This document shows, in pieces, positions 10,901-22,900 of a stretch of DNA of 64,000 nt (the first letter of the stretch is position 1; every line of letters begins with the position of its first letter). The position numbers and the translations under genes were made by a program. Below the pieces are notes generated by a model. It searched no databases. It worked only from the letters and a program-made list of their open reading frames with translations, and had not been told where the DNA came from. This DNA comes from Ligula intestinalis (lineage: Eukaryota > Platyhelminthes > Cestoda > Diphyllobothriidea > Diphyllobothriidae): NCBI GenBank assembly GCA_036362985.1, contig JAYGXS010000001.1, forward strand, positions 15,748,810-15,812,809, in the 5' to 3' direction.

Positions 10901-13900
10901 GGCTTAGTCGACTTGCGTATTTGTGTTTGTCCTTGCATGTAGACGATGCCATAGGCATGTTCACCCGCACAAAAAGCCACCGTTCTTTTTTGCTCGGATT
11001 CGAGCTCAACTATATTATTCTGAAAAAAATGGCAATTGGATGACATGTCAAACAACATAATGCAACTTTTCTATTATCCAAGTCTTTAACCATAGTTGGG
11101 CTGTCCAATGAATAGCACAGACTAAAATACGCTTGATGGTCAAACCCACCAAAAGCATGCTTTTGTTTGTGCGACTTACATAAACACGGGTGCCTGCAGT
11201 CTTCCGACGGGTTGCATAAAGGTCTTGCTTGCCAAGCTGCTTCGTCGACCTCCGGCGCTCATTATCTTTCCATCTTTTCATAGTTTTTCGAGCTGGAACC
11301 CAAGCGGCCTGCTGGCAAGGTCCTGGCGGACGTTGGTTGGCCTGCATGGACCCTGGCCGACCTGATTGGCTTGTACAAAAACGACGACGACGAAAATGGG
11401 TAAATTTTCTTATCTGATGTTATCCTCTTTATCTACGGTTCAGATTCACAGTAATTGCCTTTCAGTCCGCTTGACATTTCTCAGATTACTTACGGACTCT
11501 GTTGATTTTGCAAGTTCCTCATCTACTAGCCGTTCTACTGGCTAGTCTGTCGTTCGGTTGCATATCTGCGGGTTATGACTTCTTGAAGAGCAAGGCCACG
11601 GTGTATTGTAATTCACAACGACAGGGAGGGTTTATTTAATGATTGCCACCACTCGTCGTCATAGTGTTCATGTGACTTGTTTCAGTCATACCGAGTTTCA
11701 GTGTTACTATTTGTGGCGATGTTTCGAATATAGAGGTGGTTTAATGTTTGCTTTCTTTGGCACAGCATACCCCGGACGTCCAGACTGATATCCTTGGTTA
11801 CGTTTTGCGAGTATATCACAGTACTAAACAGGTGTTTGTGTAGAAATTTAGCTCTGGGGGCTTGACACTCACTTTGGAAGCCAGAGGTAAAAAGCCAGGC
11901 TTTCTGAGCGAACATAAATTAGCCTGGTCGGCCAGTTAAATAATTATCCTCTCATTGCTTTTCATTAATAAGCTAAACATTCTCTTTAAGGTAGCTGTTA
12001 CTGCCTTATTGACCACTGTCTTCGGTAATGTCAAATTTCCTCAATGGGTGAATCGTGCATCCAGATTTAGACCTCATACCGTTCTCCCTGTACTCAAATC
12101 CCCTTCTGACCGCGTCTTTTGGCCCTATTATCACCACTTTTTTCCGCTAGTTCGCAACCACCGCAACTTCGTCTGCGTTTGCAAGGTTTCTACACTGGCT
12201 CACCAGCGAGTCCTACCGTGTGCACTGTCTGCCCAGCCCACTTTGTGTTACCTCTGTCAATGTCCTCCCGTCATCAGTCGCTCATCGCTATAGGCACAAT
12301 GCGCGGAAGTGTTCAAGTAAGCGGGTTTTCATTTTCTTGTGTGTTTCTGTGTCCTAGGCTCCGTGTCCCCTAAACGGGCAGCGTGGTGGGTGTGTTGAAC
12401 CCACACGGCGGCCAGATCAGGATATGACAGGCGTTATTCGGGTTACATTCCCCTAATAAATGCCGATTATGGGTTAGGGGCGCTGGCGGCGCACGTAAGT
12501 GTAAACTTAGGCATCAGCCACCTGTGGCCTTTGCGGCATTTCCACTCCGTAGGATCTGAGTCAGGCGTTGTGGCGGCTCCGGCCGCACCTCCGCCCCATG
12601 CCCCATCTGGTCTTGACTCTGTCTTGACACCGGGCTCCAGCAGGCGAAAAAGGAGAGAGGGAGAGAGTACTGTAGATGAAGCGCAAGTCTACTATCACCT
12701 AAGACCAGTACACGCGTAAGTCAGCGTCCCTGCACCACCACCACCACCACCACCACCACCACCACCACCACCACCACCACTACCACCACCACCACTATCA
12801 CCACCACCACCACCACCACATCCACTACCACCACCACCACTACCACCACCACATCCAGCACTACCATCACATCCACCACCACTGACAGTGCGACCGTCGG
12901 TTTTGACGATTTCCACCACGAGCTTCAGCAAGTTTAAGGCAGATGCGGGGACTACAGCCGAATTATAGTTAACTTAGAATCGCCGGATCTACCCCACACT
13001 CTCATCACTCCCACACCTGAACCCGATGTCAAGACAAAAGTCGAGATGACCGTAGATGAGGGAGGGCGCAGGTGCTGTGCGTGAACCACACTCCAACATG
13101 CGCCACAACTACATCACCTTGCTAGGTACACTCCTGCGTGGCAGTGCCATAAAGGCGCCATTAAGCCTGACTCAGCCCGCAGTAAGCCACTCCACACAAC
13201 AAGAAATCCACTGGTCTGACTGTGGTGTCCAAGTTGTGCTGTCAGTTCGCAACCCTCCAAACCACAGTTTTTAGCGCACCGTGGTAGCTTCAAGCGCATA
13301 AGATTGCTTTTAGTGAGGAAAGAAATACACTGAGAGTCGACCTCTCTCTCTCTCCCCCACTGCCAGCAACGGGTCACCATCAGCACGCTGTGGAGCACAT
13401 GATGGACATCGTCGGATGTGAGTGTCTAACTGCCAAACTCCGTCTCCAAGGGGTCTCGTATCATATCGCCTCTATATTTAGGCACGCTAGCTGGCCTTCC
13501 TCTCAAGGTTGGGCTTCCTGCTGTAGCATAGTCGTGAATTTTCCATAACTATACAGAAAAGACTGAACATAGCCGTGCCTTATGCTTAACTGTAAGCAAG
13601 ACTTCTTCCTATAGATCTTACTCACATATCCAACTGTCTACATTCGAATCCTTGTTTAGACTGTCTACTTTCTACGCAGTCCGACACGTTCGAATACTGC
13701 TACCTAGACATCACTCTGCTGTTCCGGCTTTTCTAACAATTGCAATGTTTTGACCTGTCAACATCTACTGTGCACGAAAGGCTTGCTTTGAGGGATGCTG
13801 GCTAAATTTGTTATCTGGCCTTTTTAATGCCGCCAAAGTTGAGGCTCCCCTCTTTTCTTTTGACGTTTCTGGCAGATCTACTGTCCCCCTTTGAAAATTT

Positions 13901-16900
13901 CCGGTCACTCAAGCTACCAGCCCGTTAATGCTAATCATCCCATTGACTATGTCATGACAGCTCTATAAAGTTGCCGTTTTTTCAAACCAGTTGTATTTAC
14001 TATACAACTATCTACCGGAAAAAAACTGAGTTGAGAAAGTAACTAGTTGCGCGCATTCTTAAACATCTGTCCACTTTGCTGGTTTCAGATATGGGACGCG
14101 CACACGGCCAAAATGTGGCGCGAATACCAGGTTCTTAATGTGCCTATTCTCAGTGTCTGCTGGGGGACAATTTCTTCCCCCGCAGAGGACCAAGCTAGTG
14201 CGACTGGTGCTGGTGCTGGTGCTGTTTCCGAAAAATCGCCAACGCCCACTCATAACCAGTCTCATGGCCTCTGCCTTTTTGTATACGGTTGGCAAACAAT
14301 GGAGTCCCCCGGTGTCTCTTCTGGCACCACCCCCGTGGGTCCGCTGAGGAACTTTGTTGTGCGGCTGGATTTACGCACGGGGCAACAGCAGCAGGTCTTC
14401 AGCCAACGTGACGGTGATTTTGAACTGCGCGCGATGAAGATGGCGCTGCAAAAGACGGGAAGTCCGGGTGCAAACAAAGTTGGACGCTGGTTCAGTGTAG
14501 CCTCTGAGCTGGCAGATCAGGCCATGTCTAACGTCTCGTGCATCCGACTGATGCGCGTCAGTCATTTGGGGTATGCATAGAGCCTTTTTATCCTCCCTCT
14601 TCTATGTGCATATTTAACTGTTTATGCTCGTGGCTGTGCGGCAACCTTCGATATCCTTAAAACCAGAACATCTAGGGAGAACATAGCGACCGTATTTAGC
14701 CTTTCGGCCAGTTAGGCTTTTGATACCCCCTTTGTAGATCATGATCGACCGCCCATCGTTGGTCTGTTGAGATCGTTCTACTACAATTCTGTCAACTTAC
14801 CTGCCTTTAAGTCCGTCTAGATCAATTTGCTTGGGTTGACTTACTTTTTTCTTGAAATCAGAACCAAGAACTGTAGTTAGAGAAGAAATAGGGTTCTATA
14901 ACGATCTAGGATTAACCAAATATGAATAGTAAACTTCAAATCAAATTATCTAAGCTTACAAGCAGTAAGAAAATGCCAGGGGACACGATCGTGGATTCAA
15001 ACAAATAATAAGGGTAACGCAAAAGGAGTAAGGGCTAAGCTGGTTGAAGCCAAACTACTGCGATCTACCAGGCCCGGTTCCTTAGGAGATGATAGAGAAG
15101 TCTTGGAGAACCAGAGTCATATTCTGTACAGAACAAGTAGGAGAATAGTCAGTAGAAAAGTGGTTAACTCGGCCTGGCGTTGAGTTCGACCATCAGCACC
15201 ATGAGAGAGCACTGCAGCGTCGCGTCCGTTTCGAGCCGAGGCGGAAGGCCGAGTGACTCCAACGTCAGTCGCCGAAGACTTTTGTCTGTCTGATGGCCTT
15301 GATGGTGATTGGTGAACGCCAAGGACGGACACCAGTGGGGGCGTCCCTGTCTCGCGCGATGGTTGCCGAGTGTGCGGCAAACAAAGGCAGACACAGTGCG
15401 TAGGAGTTTAGCCGGCGCGCGTAGCCACTGCACTTTCGCGGCTTTTGGCAACGAAGTCGGCATGAGTCAGCGAAGTAGGCTCCCACAAGGGAGCTAGGGA
15501 AAACAAAAAATGGACGTAATTATCCGAAAGAACCAGTTAATTTTAAATTAAACAGTAGATTTGTAATGAATTTAGAAATGTAATTTGAACGTAACGGCAA
15601 GGTTACTGTGGACGCAAATGTCCGAATTCCCGTTAGCAACTAGGAGGATTGATACTAACTTCCGAATCTCGCCCCACCCAGTAGATTCAGGCCAACTTTA
15701 AGTTTGATGAGTGATCACCAATTCTGGAGATGAAACTCCGACAGCTAATGACTGAAGTCAGCGAACAGGCTCCTGCCGCAGGCTGACTTCAGACTGCTGA
15801 TTTCATTGGGCCTTCGTTTGCATAGCAACTGCGTCCTATTCATATTGAGTCCTTGAGAAAGAATTCACAAAGTGAATGGGATAGAGTTCTCTTTCCAACG
15901 AACGAGGAATCCTCTTGACTACTTCCGGGAAGTCGTTCAACAACTGACCAGTTTTGCCGTCAGGCAATAACTGTTAGGCCGAAGTGGAGGTTGTATTTTT
16001 GGCTGGGCTGCATTCATGTAGTCTTATTCGGTAAAATCTCGCTGTTATTTTCTTAGACCCACAATAGCAAAACTTGAGATTGTTATATATTCGGAAAGAA
16101 TGTGAATAACGTGCTTTTTGCATCTGTGATTTTGGTAAAAATTGTTGAAGTGGGAACTGTGCGTGAATTTCTTTTACATTGACATCTTCTGCTTGTAGAC
16201 AGTATTTGGCCCTACTGTTTGAGAACTGGCCTCTGGAGATATGGGACGCGCACAAACTAGTTCTGTTAAAGAGCTTTCCTATGCAAAACTGCAAACCCGT
16301 GACCTTGGTATGTGTGGACTTCTATAAATTTGAAATGTTATTTGTTCTATGTGCAGTCTCTCCCCTATTTTGAATTGGACTTCAACTAATATTGAATGTT
16401 TACCCGGGCGAATAGCTCAACATTTTTTCTACAACCTTACTTTAAAAATTTGTTTTTGGGTCAAAGCAGGTTATTAAAGTCGTCATTTTTCGAAGAAGCT
16501 GCTGTTTTTGATAATAAATAAGCGCACTATAGTTCATTCCCACCTTTGTGCAGCTTTGAAGCATGAAACCATGTAGTTTCATGGAAATGTTATGTCGCAC
16601 TTTAGACAAACTACACGGATCTTTGGGGGAACACCTAGGGTCTGCTATGAAAATATCAAAAGTATTATTTAATAGCTAGTAGTAGTCGATGGGCAATCAC
16701 AGTTTGCAAACTTGCCGGCTTACCCCTGAACGTATCATGATATAATTTGACCGGAATATTTTAATATTTTATTTGACTATGTCTACCCACGACCAAATTC
16801 GTTCATTTTGCCCCTGAGTAGCATTGTCGTTTTGGAAAATCCCTTATCGGAATTCTTTTTAATTTAAAATCACAATTTGCATATTTGCGTGCCTGATGCC

Positions 16901-19900
16901 AAACTCACTATTCTTTATTCACTAAATGACTCTTTAACTATCCAATTAGCCTATTTTTACCTTTCCGACAACACATAGACTTGGTCGTCGGCAAACGCTC
17001 AGAGGCCCTTTGGAGGTTCATCTGGCGACACTGGTTCTAATTCTTCCAGGTAACCGAACGATTTTCCAGGACATCTGTCCTGACCTGGAACGAATTCTTA
17101 AATGTTAACGTTATGTGCAGCAGCCTGCATTGTAATATAAAAAGAAATAATTTAAGTTCGATCTTGCCTCTCTCTCCATCAATCACCCTCGCCGTTTGAG
17201 AGGTTGCGATTTCTTCCGAGGAATTCCTTTCTCTATATGATTCTAGCTTTCCACCACTGTTGTCATTTGCGTAACCTTGGCGTTTATTTGGAGGTCACTT
17301 TCGGTTTCAAATTACCCCTGTTTGCTTTCCAGATGTCAAGATAGTTGGATTTGTTCCAGAAGTCTAGAATCATAGGTCAATATGCACTTAGATATAGAAG
17401 GCGTTCTCTGTGACCAGTTGTTTATTTGCTCGACATATCGAACTCTCACGCGAACCTATTGTCAGTGAATAAGAAAGTGTGCAGCTCACTGTATATTTAA
17501 CTCACCTCTACCCGGGGGTGACATTCAGTTCTACGATTGATTTGTTCGGACAATGTCAGATAAGCATTCGGAAGATCGATACGCCTATAAAAGGGATCCG
17601 CGCGTAAGTGCCTTGCTGCTTGCAGCAGGCCTAAACTTAGGTCGTCTAACTGGCCCACTACTCTCATGCTGTCGAAGTCGAACCTGTGCCCTTGCGAGGA
17701 TGCGTGGGTGGCTACCAAAGAAAGCTTGTCCTTCCTTCGCACGACAAGTTCGTGCTCGCACGGTCTCGTGAGAACCCGTTTGCCGATTTTACCATTATAA
17801 CTGGCCTGACCACAACGACAGTCAATCCGTTAAATGACACCGGCTTTTCGGTTAACGGGTATTGGGTCCTCAGGCTGCATAAAGGATTAATGGATTAATG
17901 AATGTATTATGAATGGGTATCCTGGCAACTTCGTCGAAAAATGCAGCCGAGAAGCGAAAGGAAGGAAACCAAAGGGGCAGCCAGAACCAACCAAGCTGGT
18001 GAGCAATACCTTATATTGCTGGTATATCTGAAGAATTCGCTCGAATAGTATGTGAATTCGGGATTGGCGTCCCTCACAGGCCGAAAGAGACAATTCGCCG
18101 GAAACTCATGCAATGTATTCTAGCTCCTTATACTATTCACTTGGTCTTAGCCGATGGGACTCAGCATCCCAAATAATGCGCTGCGAACATTGGTCATATC
18201 AATCGCGTTATGAAGGGGAAGCATATGCCTGCCTCTTCTGTTTTTACCTATTACATTAACGTGGGATTTTGACTGCCAGCTCTTTGCGGAGCTCAACTAT
18301 CAAGGCATTGTCGAACAAAATTCTCAAATTAGTGTGGTGTCAGCTTCCTATGCATTGAGGGCACGCGTTTCTGTTCTGGAAGGCAGGCGATGCGCGCATC
18401 CTCTGCGTTCATAACCCTTACGAATATCTGTAGCTCGCTGTCCTAGACTTGCTTTTTTAGAACAGAAGTGACAGTCTATTGCATAGAATTGAATCTGGTA
18501 GGTTCCCACAACAGCTAGGGTTAGATCTCCCTCGTTTCTTAACTGCCGCTTGCTCACTCTCTAACTTAATTTGCACTTGTAGGTCTGACGCGGATCAAAA
18601 GGAAGGTAGCGACCACCTGTTTTCTCCAGACCCGTCACCAAAGGCCTATGTCAGGGAATCTCTTATACTCTGTACCTCACCCCTGAGCCTGAAACTCTTT
18701 ACTATAGAAGGCTCCGAAGTGGACTCAGTGCCCATTTCGAGCACAATGTTAGTCGATAAAGTTACTCCTGATTTCTGCTTCTATCATCTTACTTTTTGTA
18801 TTCTTTTGTTAATGCGTCTTGCTGTTCTTTGGCCTCACCTTATCTACCACGAATCCAGTGTTTTCATAACAATTTTGATAGGTTAAACCTATAATATATC
18901 CCGAAAGGTTTAATTTGACCGCGAAAAATACACTTGAATTCCTCCCATGGCAGGTATTTGCCGTAAGCATTTCCTACCGATCCATTTTTTGCCAGCGCGG
19001 CTAACTGCTGCTAAAAGAGCACCCTAACTCGTTGCTGACAGACTATTTTTCGGTACGATCTTTGTGCTTCGGTGGAAAGCCGTCGAATGCAGTCACTCCA
19101 ATCGAGTTTTAGATGCAGCATTTTTCCCTAAGCTGGTTTTAGTTCGACGCTTCATCGTCCCATTACTTCGTGAAGGATAGGTTATCTCATCCTACAGAAT
19201 TTGCTACACATACCTACCTACTATACTTATTTTAGTAGGTATTGTATATTTTATTATAACGATGGGAAGAAACCCTTTGTGCGCTTGAACCTCCACGGCA
19301 TCTCCAGACGGTTTCTTCTGTCCAACGCATACGCTGTAACTATAATATCTTCAGAAATACTAGCTCAACCTTCTTGGCCTAACTGGTCATCACCAAACAA
19401 AGTATGCTGTAGGGATCTTCGCTTTGCTGTATTGCATTTTGCCCCCTTGACTACGGGAAGGAACGTTATGCTTTATGACGATTTTCAGGAGAGTTTAAGA
19501 TATTTATGGAATGCGTGCCATCTTCTAACTCATTATTTTTAATAATGATGACAATCGTTTATGCTTACCAGGTAGAGTTGGTTCTTATATATTACTTATA
19601 TATCCAAAATTGAGTCAATTGAAATTGATGATTTATTTATTTATTAGCTATCATGAGTTTATAAATTATTAATAGTCATTGTCAATTGGTTGGGTTTCGG
19701 GAAATAAGTCACTCAACAGTTGCTACCAGTTTGCTAGAGAATTTTCGACACAACTGCAACAGCGCACAGTTTTTCTTAAGTGTAGGCTGCTTCTTGATGT
19801 TGTAACTCACCATAGTAGCAGTCCAGGTATTAGCTAAAAGGCCCAGATACGTGTTTCGTGGGTATACTGCTTCTACTTGACACATATGCGAGGGGTCCGG

Positions 19901-22900
19901 TTCATCAGTGGGTCCGCCAGCTTCCCTGTTTGCTTTTTGGTTCACATACCGGTTTTGAAAGTTCAGCTTTCTAATTTCATTGCCTGTTTGCAATAATTGT
20001 GTATTTCGTAGTGGTTGTCGGATTTCAGCCCGAATATACGCTTACTGTTTCCTTCTCTGCCTGTAGACCTTAAATATACTGATGCATAGCCCAAATAAAA
20101 ATTAACTTCTGGGGAAAGTAAAAAGTAGAAAAAAGTAAAAGCTCCTTATTTACGACTACTAGTATTTTTGCCTCTGCATTTCGGTACGAATTACCATTGT
20201 TTCTCCACTTTAAAAAAGCCCTATTACCAAAATCGCCGTTTTACACGAGTCTGCGGTTACGAGGTGGAGTTACACTCTTAAATCCCTAGTATCAGAAATG
20301 GTCAAAATTGAGCTAGGCAGCTCTTGTAAGTCGTATTCTGTCGCCTTTATAGCTGCTTGCATCGGGCCTTACCCTCCGGGGGCGAAATTTTTTAAGGTTC
20401 TGACCTTTGCCCTCATCGAAGATATCCACTATAATCCAGATCGGCTTACAACCCCCCCCTACCCCACCCTCCTTGTCTGTGTGCTTTCCAGCATTCAAAG
20501 CATTCCTTCCCCATCCTGCAACAATATCTCATGCACGTCCTGGCGGTCCCCATTGATTGCCTTCGGCACCACGGATGGCTGTATTGCAGTGCGAAATCTC
20601 CAGCGTAAGGAAACCCTCATTCGATCGATGTCCTTCGTAATTGCTTCGCTGACCTCCACTCGTTCAAAGCCTGCAAACGCGGCGCAGACCTCGCCTGACT
20701 TGAGCGTCAGCTACACTGTGGAGGGCTCTAGTGGAGCGGGCAATGTATCAGTCGTTGGTTCATCTATGACGCCCGGATCGTTACCACTAACTGCTGCTGC
20801 CAATCACCCGACCGCGGTCAGGAAGTTAGAGTTTCTGACCGGATCAACGGCAACTTCGCGACTTTTGGTGCTCTGTAATGCCGCGGTCACTGTGTGGGAA
20901 CCCATGAAGGTGCGTTGTAAACACATCCATTCTGCTCACTCGTTATGACTTCATTATTGGTTCTAAAAATGTTTCTAGTTACGATATCTTTTAAGACCGC
21001 GAAATTTTCCTTCATAATACACCGTATCCGTAAATATATAAATATATTATGCATAATCCGCATCCATTGCATAGTATATGAGCACTACGTGGCCTCCTTT
21101 TCTTAGGGTGGAGGAATGTTGGATTTTTCGTCGACAGAATATATACAGCATGTAGGTTAGAAACCTTGAATGCAACTGTTAACGGCCGGTAGTGTTCAAA
21201 ATTATTCGGCAATTTAGCAGGCCCTTCAAAACTGAAAGATACTATTTCTTCGAGTTTAACATTTTAATGAAGGCTTACTTTCTTAACTAACGCGTATAAG
21301 CAAGAATATTTTCATGCATGTTTCTATGAAATATCTCTGGATTTATAAGAGCATTGAAAATCGTTGAGAAAAATACATACTACTTTAGGGACATTTTTCC
21401 TGAAATCCTGCCAAGACTGAATTCTCTGGAGATTAGGCCACAGGATAGTAAATATTGCAACCATGCTTAGGTGGCATATCATGAGGTAAGTAATATACTG
21501 TAAGTTACTTTTCTCGATCGCAGTCAACAAACCAAAGGGCTCATGGATCAGTGTCTAAGAACGTTGGACGTACTAATGCACTATGAACGGAGAACGCAGA
21601 TTTAGGTTTGGCTGATGATGGCTATTAAGCCAGAAATGACCATCTCAGCCTCGCTTTTCGTTATTGAAAGCTGATCTGTCTCTATAGTTGATGTGGATAT
21701 CGTAAAACTTTAATTGTGAGTATTGCATGACCTTTTACCATGACCCCTTATTTACTTGATCCTTTGCTCTCCGTGAATGAACCCATTTTTGCTGAAAGTT
21801 CAGGATTTTTCAGTCCTAAATGTAGATAGATAGATATATAGAGAACTATATTCTAATGATAATATCAAAATTTTCAGCAAAAAAATGGCTCCATTCACGA
21901 AGAGCAAAAATAAGGTAATTTAAGGGGTCCAAAAAGCTCAAGAGCAAACAGTCAAAGATCGCAAAATACTCAAATTAAGAAATCGACACGGTTACCACAT
22001 CATTTATGGAGACAGGTCTGCCGTCAGTTTCTCAATTTCCGTTTCTTAGCACGTGAGGAATCGTGCTAAGAATGGGAGTACCGAGTTCTGGTAGGCCGAT
22101 GTACAGCAGGACATATGACGGAAGCTTCGGCGCATAGTACGAAAAGACTTTGCAGCCATTAGTTCAGAGTGGAGAGGGTGAGTGACCTCACTAAGAATAC
22201 GGTCCACGAAATTTTTGACCGATTTGAAATGTCGCTGCATTATAAGGTCAGCTAAAAAAGCATAGGAATAACCGGCAGCTGAAGAGAGCATGTGGATAAT
22301 ACGTTTAATAATAAGCAAGTCTTTCTTTAGGTATGGTGGAAAAGTAACTGGAGAGCAGTAAAGAATGAGAGGTAGGATAGAGGCATCTATAAAACGCCAG
22401 ATGGGGGCTTGCGGGGTGCGATATGAACGCAAGAGGCGGATATAATGTAAAAGTTTGCGAATTTTAATAAAAAGGTCTCCAATATGAAGAGAAATGAGAG
22501 GTTGGGAGCTAGTGTTTCACCAAGGTATCGGAAGGAGGATACCTTGTTGGGCAGAAAGTCAATGGTTTCAGGACTGGGAGAGGGTCGCAGCCGAAAGGTA
22601 CACTGGACTGACTTCCGCTCATTAAGTAAAAGGCCATTATCTGACGACCATGCTGTGACATGGTCAAGTCCATCTTTCTTCTTCTTCTTTTTCTTCTTCT
22701 TCTTCTTCTTCTTCTTCTTCTTCTTCTTCCTCCTCCTCCTCTTCTTCTATTCTTAAAAATCTACTGTAGGTGATCTATCTTATGCAAAATGCGGAAATTT
22801 GAAAAAGACTGTTAATCATTCCCAAACCGTCATCAACGAATTTATGAAAACTGATAAGACTCAACCTTAAGCGCATTTAAACCTATAAGCAGTAATATCA

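Larger units (their letters stand above)
12317..14088 (+). other. WDR11 intron 10 (1.8 kb)
   Basis: Holds a GC-rich stretch (about 12380-12730), a long (CAC)n microsatellite, and one copy of a dispersed repeat (12880-13385). The remainder to 14088 shows nothing identifiable. Confidence 0.6.

Noticed and set aside
11955..12060. Extra WDR11 exon reading VAVTALLTTVF
   Set aside because: Its phase cannot join exon 9 (phase 2) without an immediate stop, and exon 9 joins exon 10 directly in phase.
12695..12931. Minus-strand glycine-rich 78-residue frame
   Set aside because: It is the translation of the (CAC)n microsatellite.
22484..22756. Plus-strand frame ending in poly-phenylalanine
   Set aside because: It is a shadow of the antisense LINE fragment followed by the TTC microsatellite.
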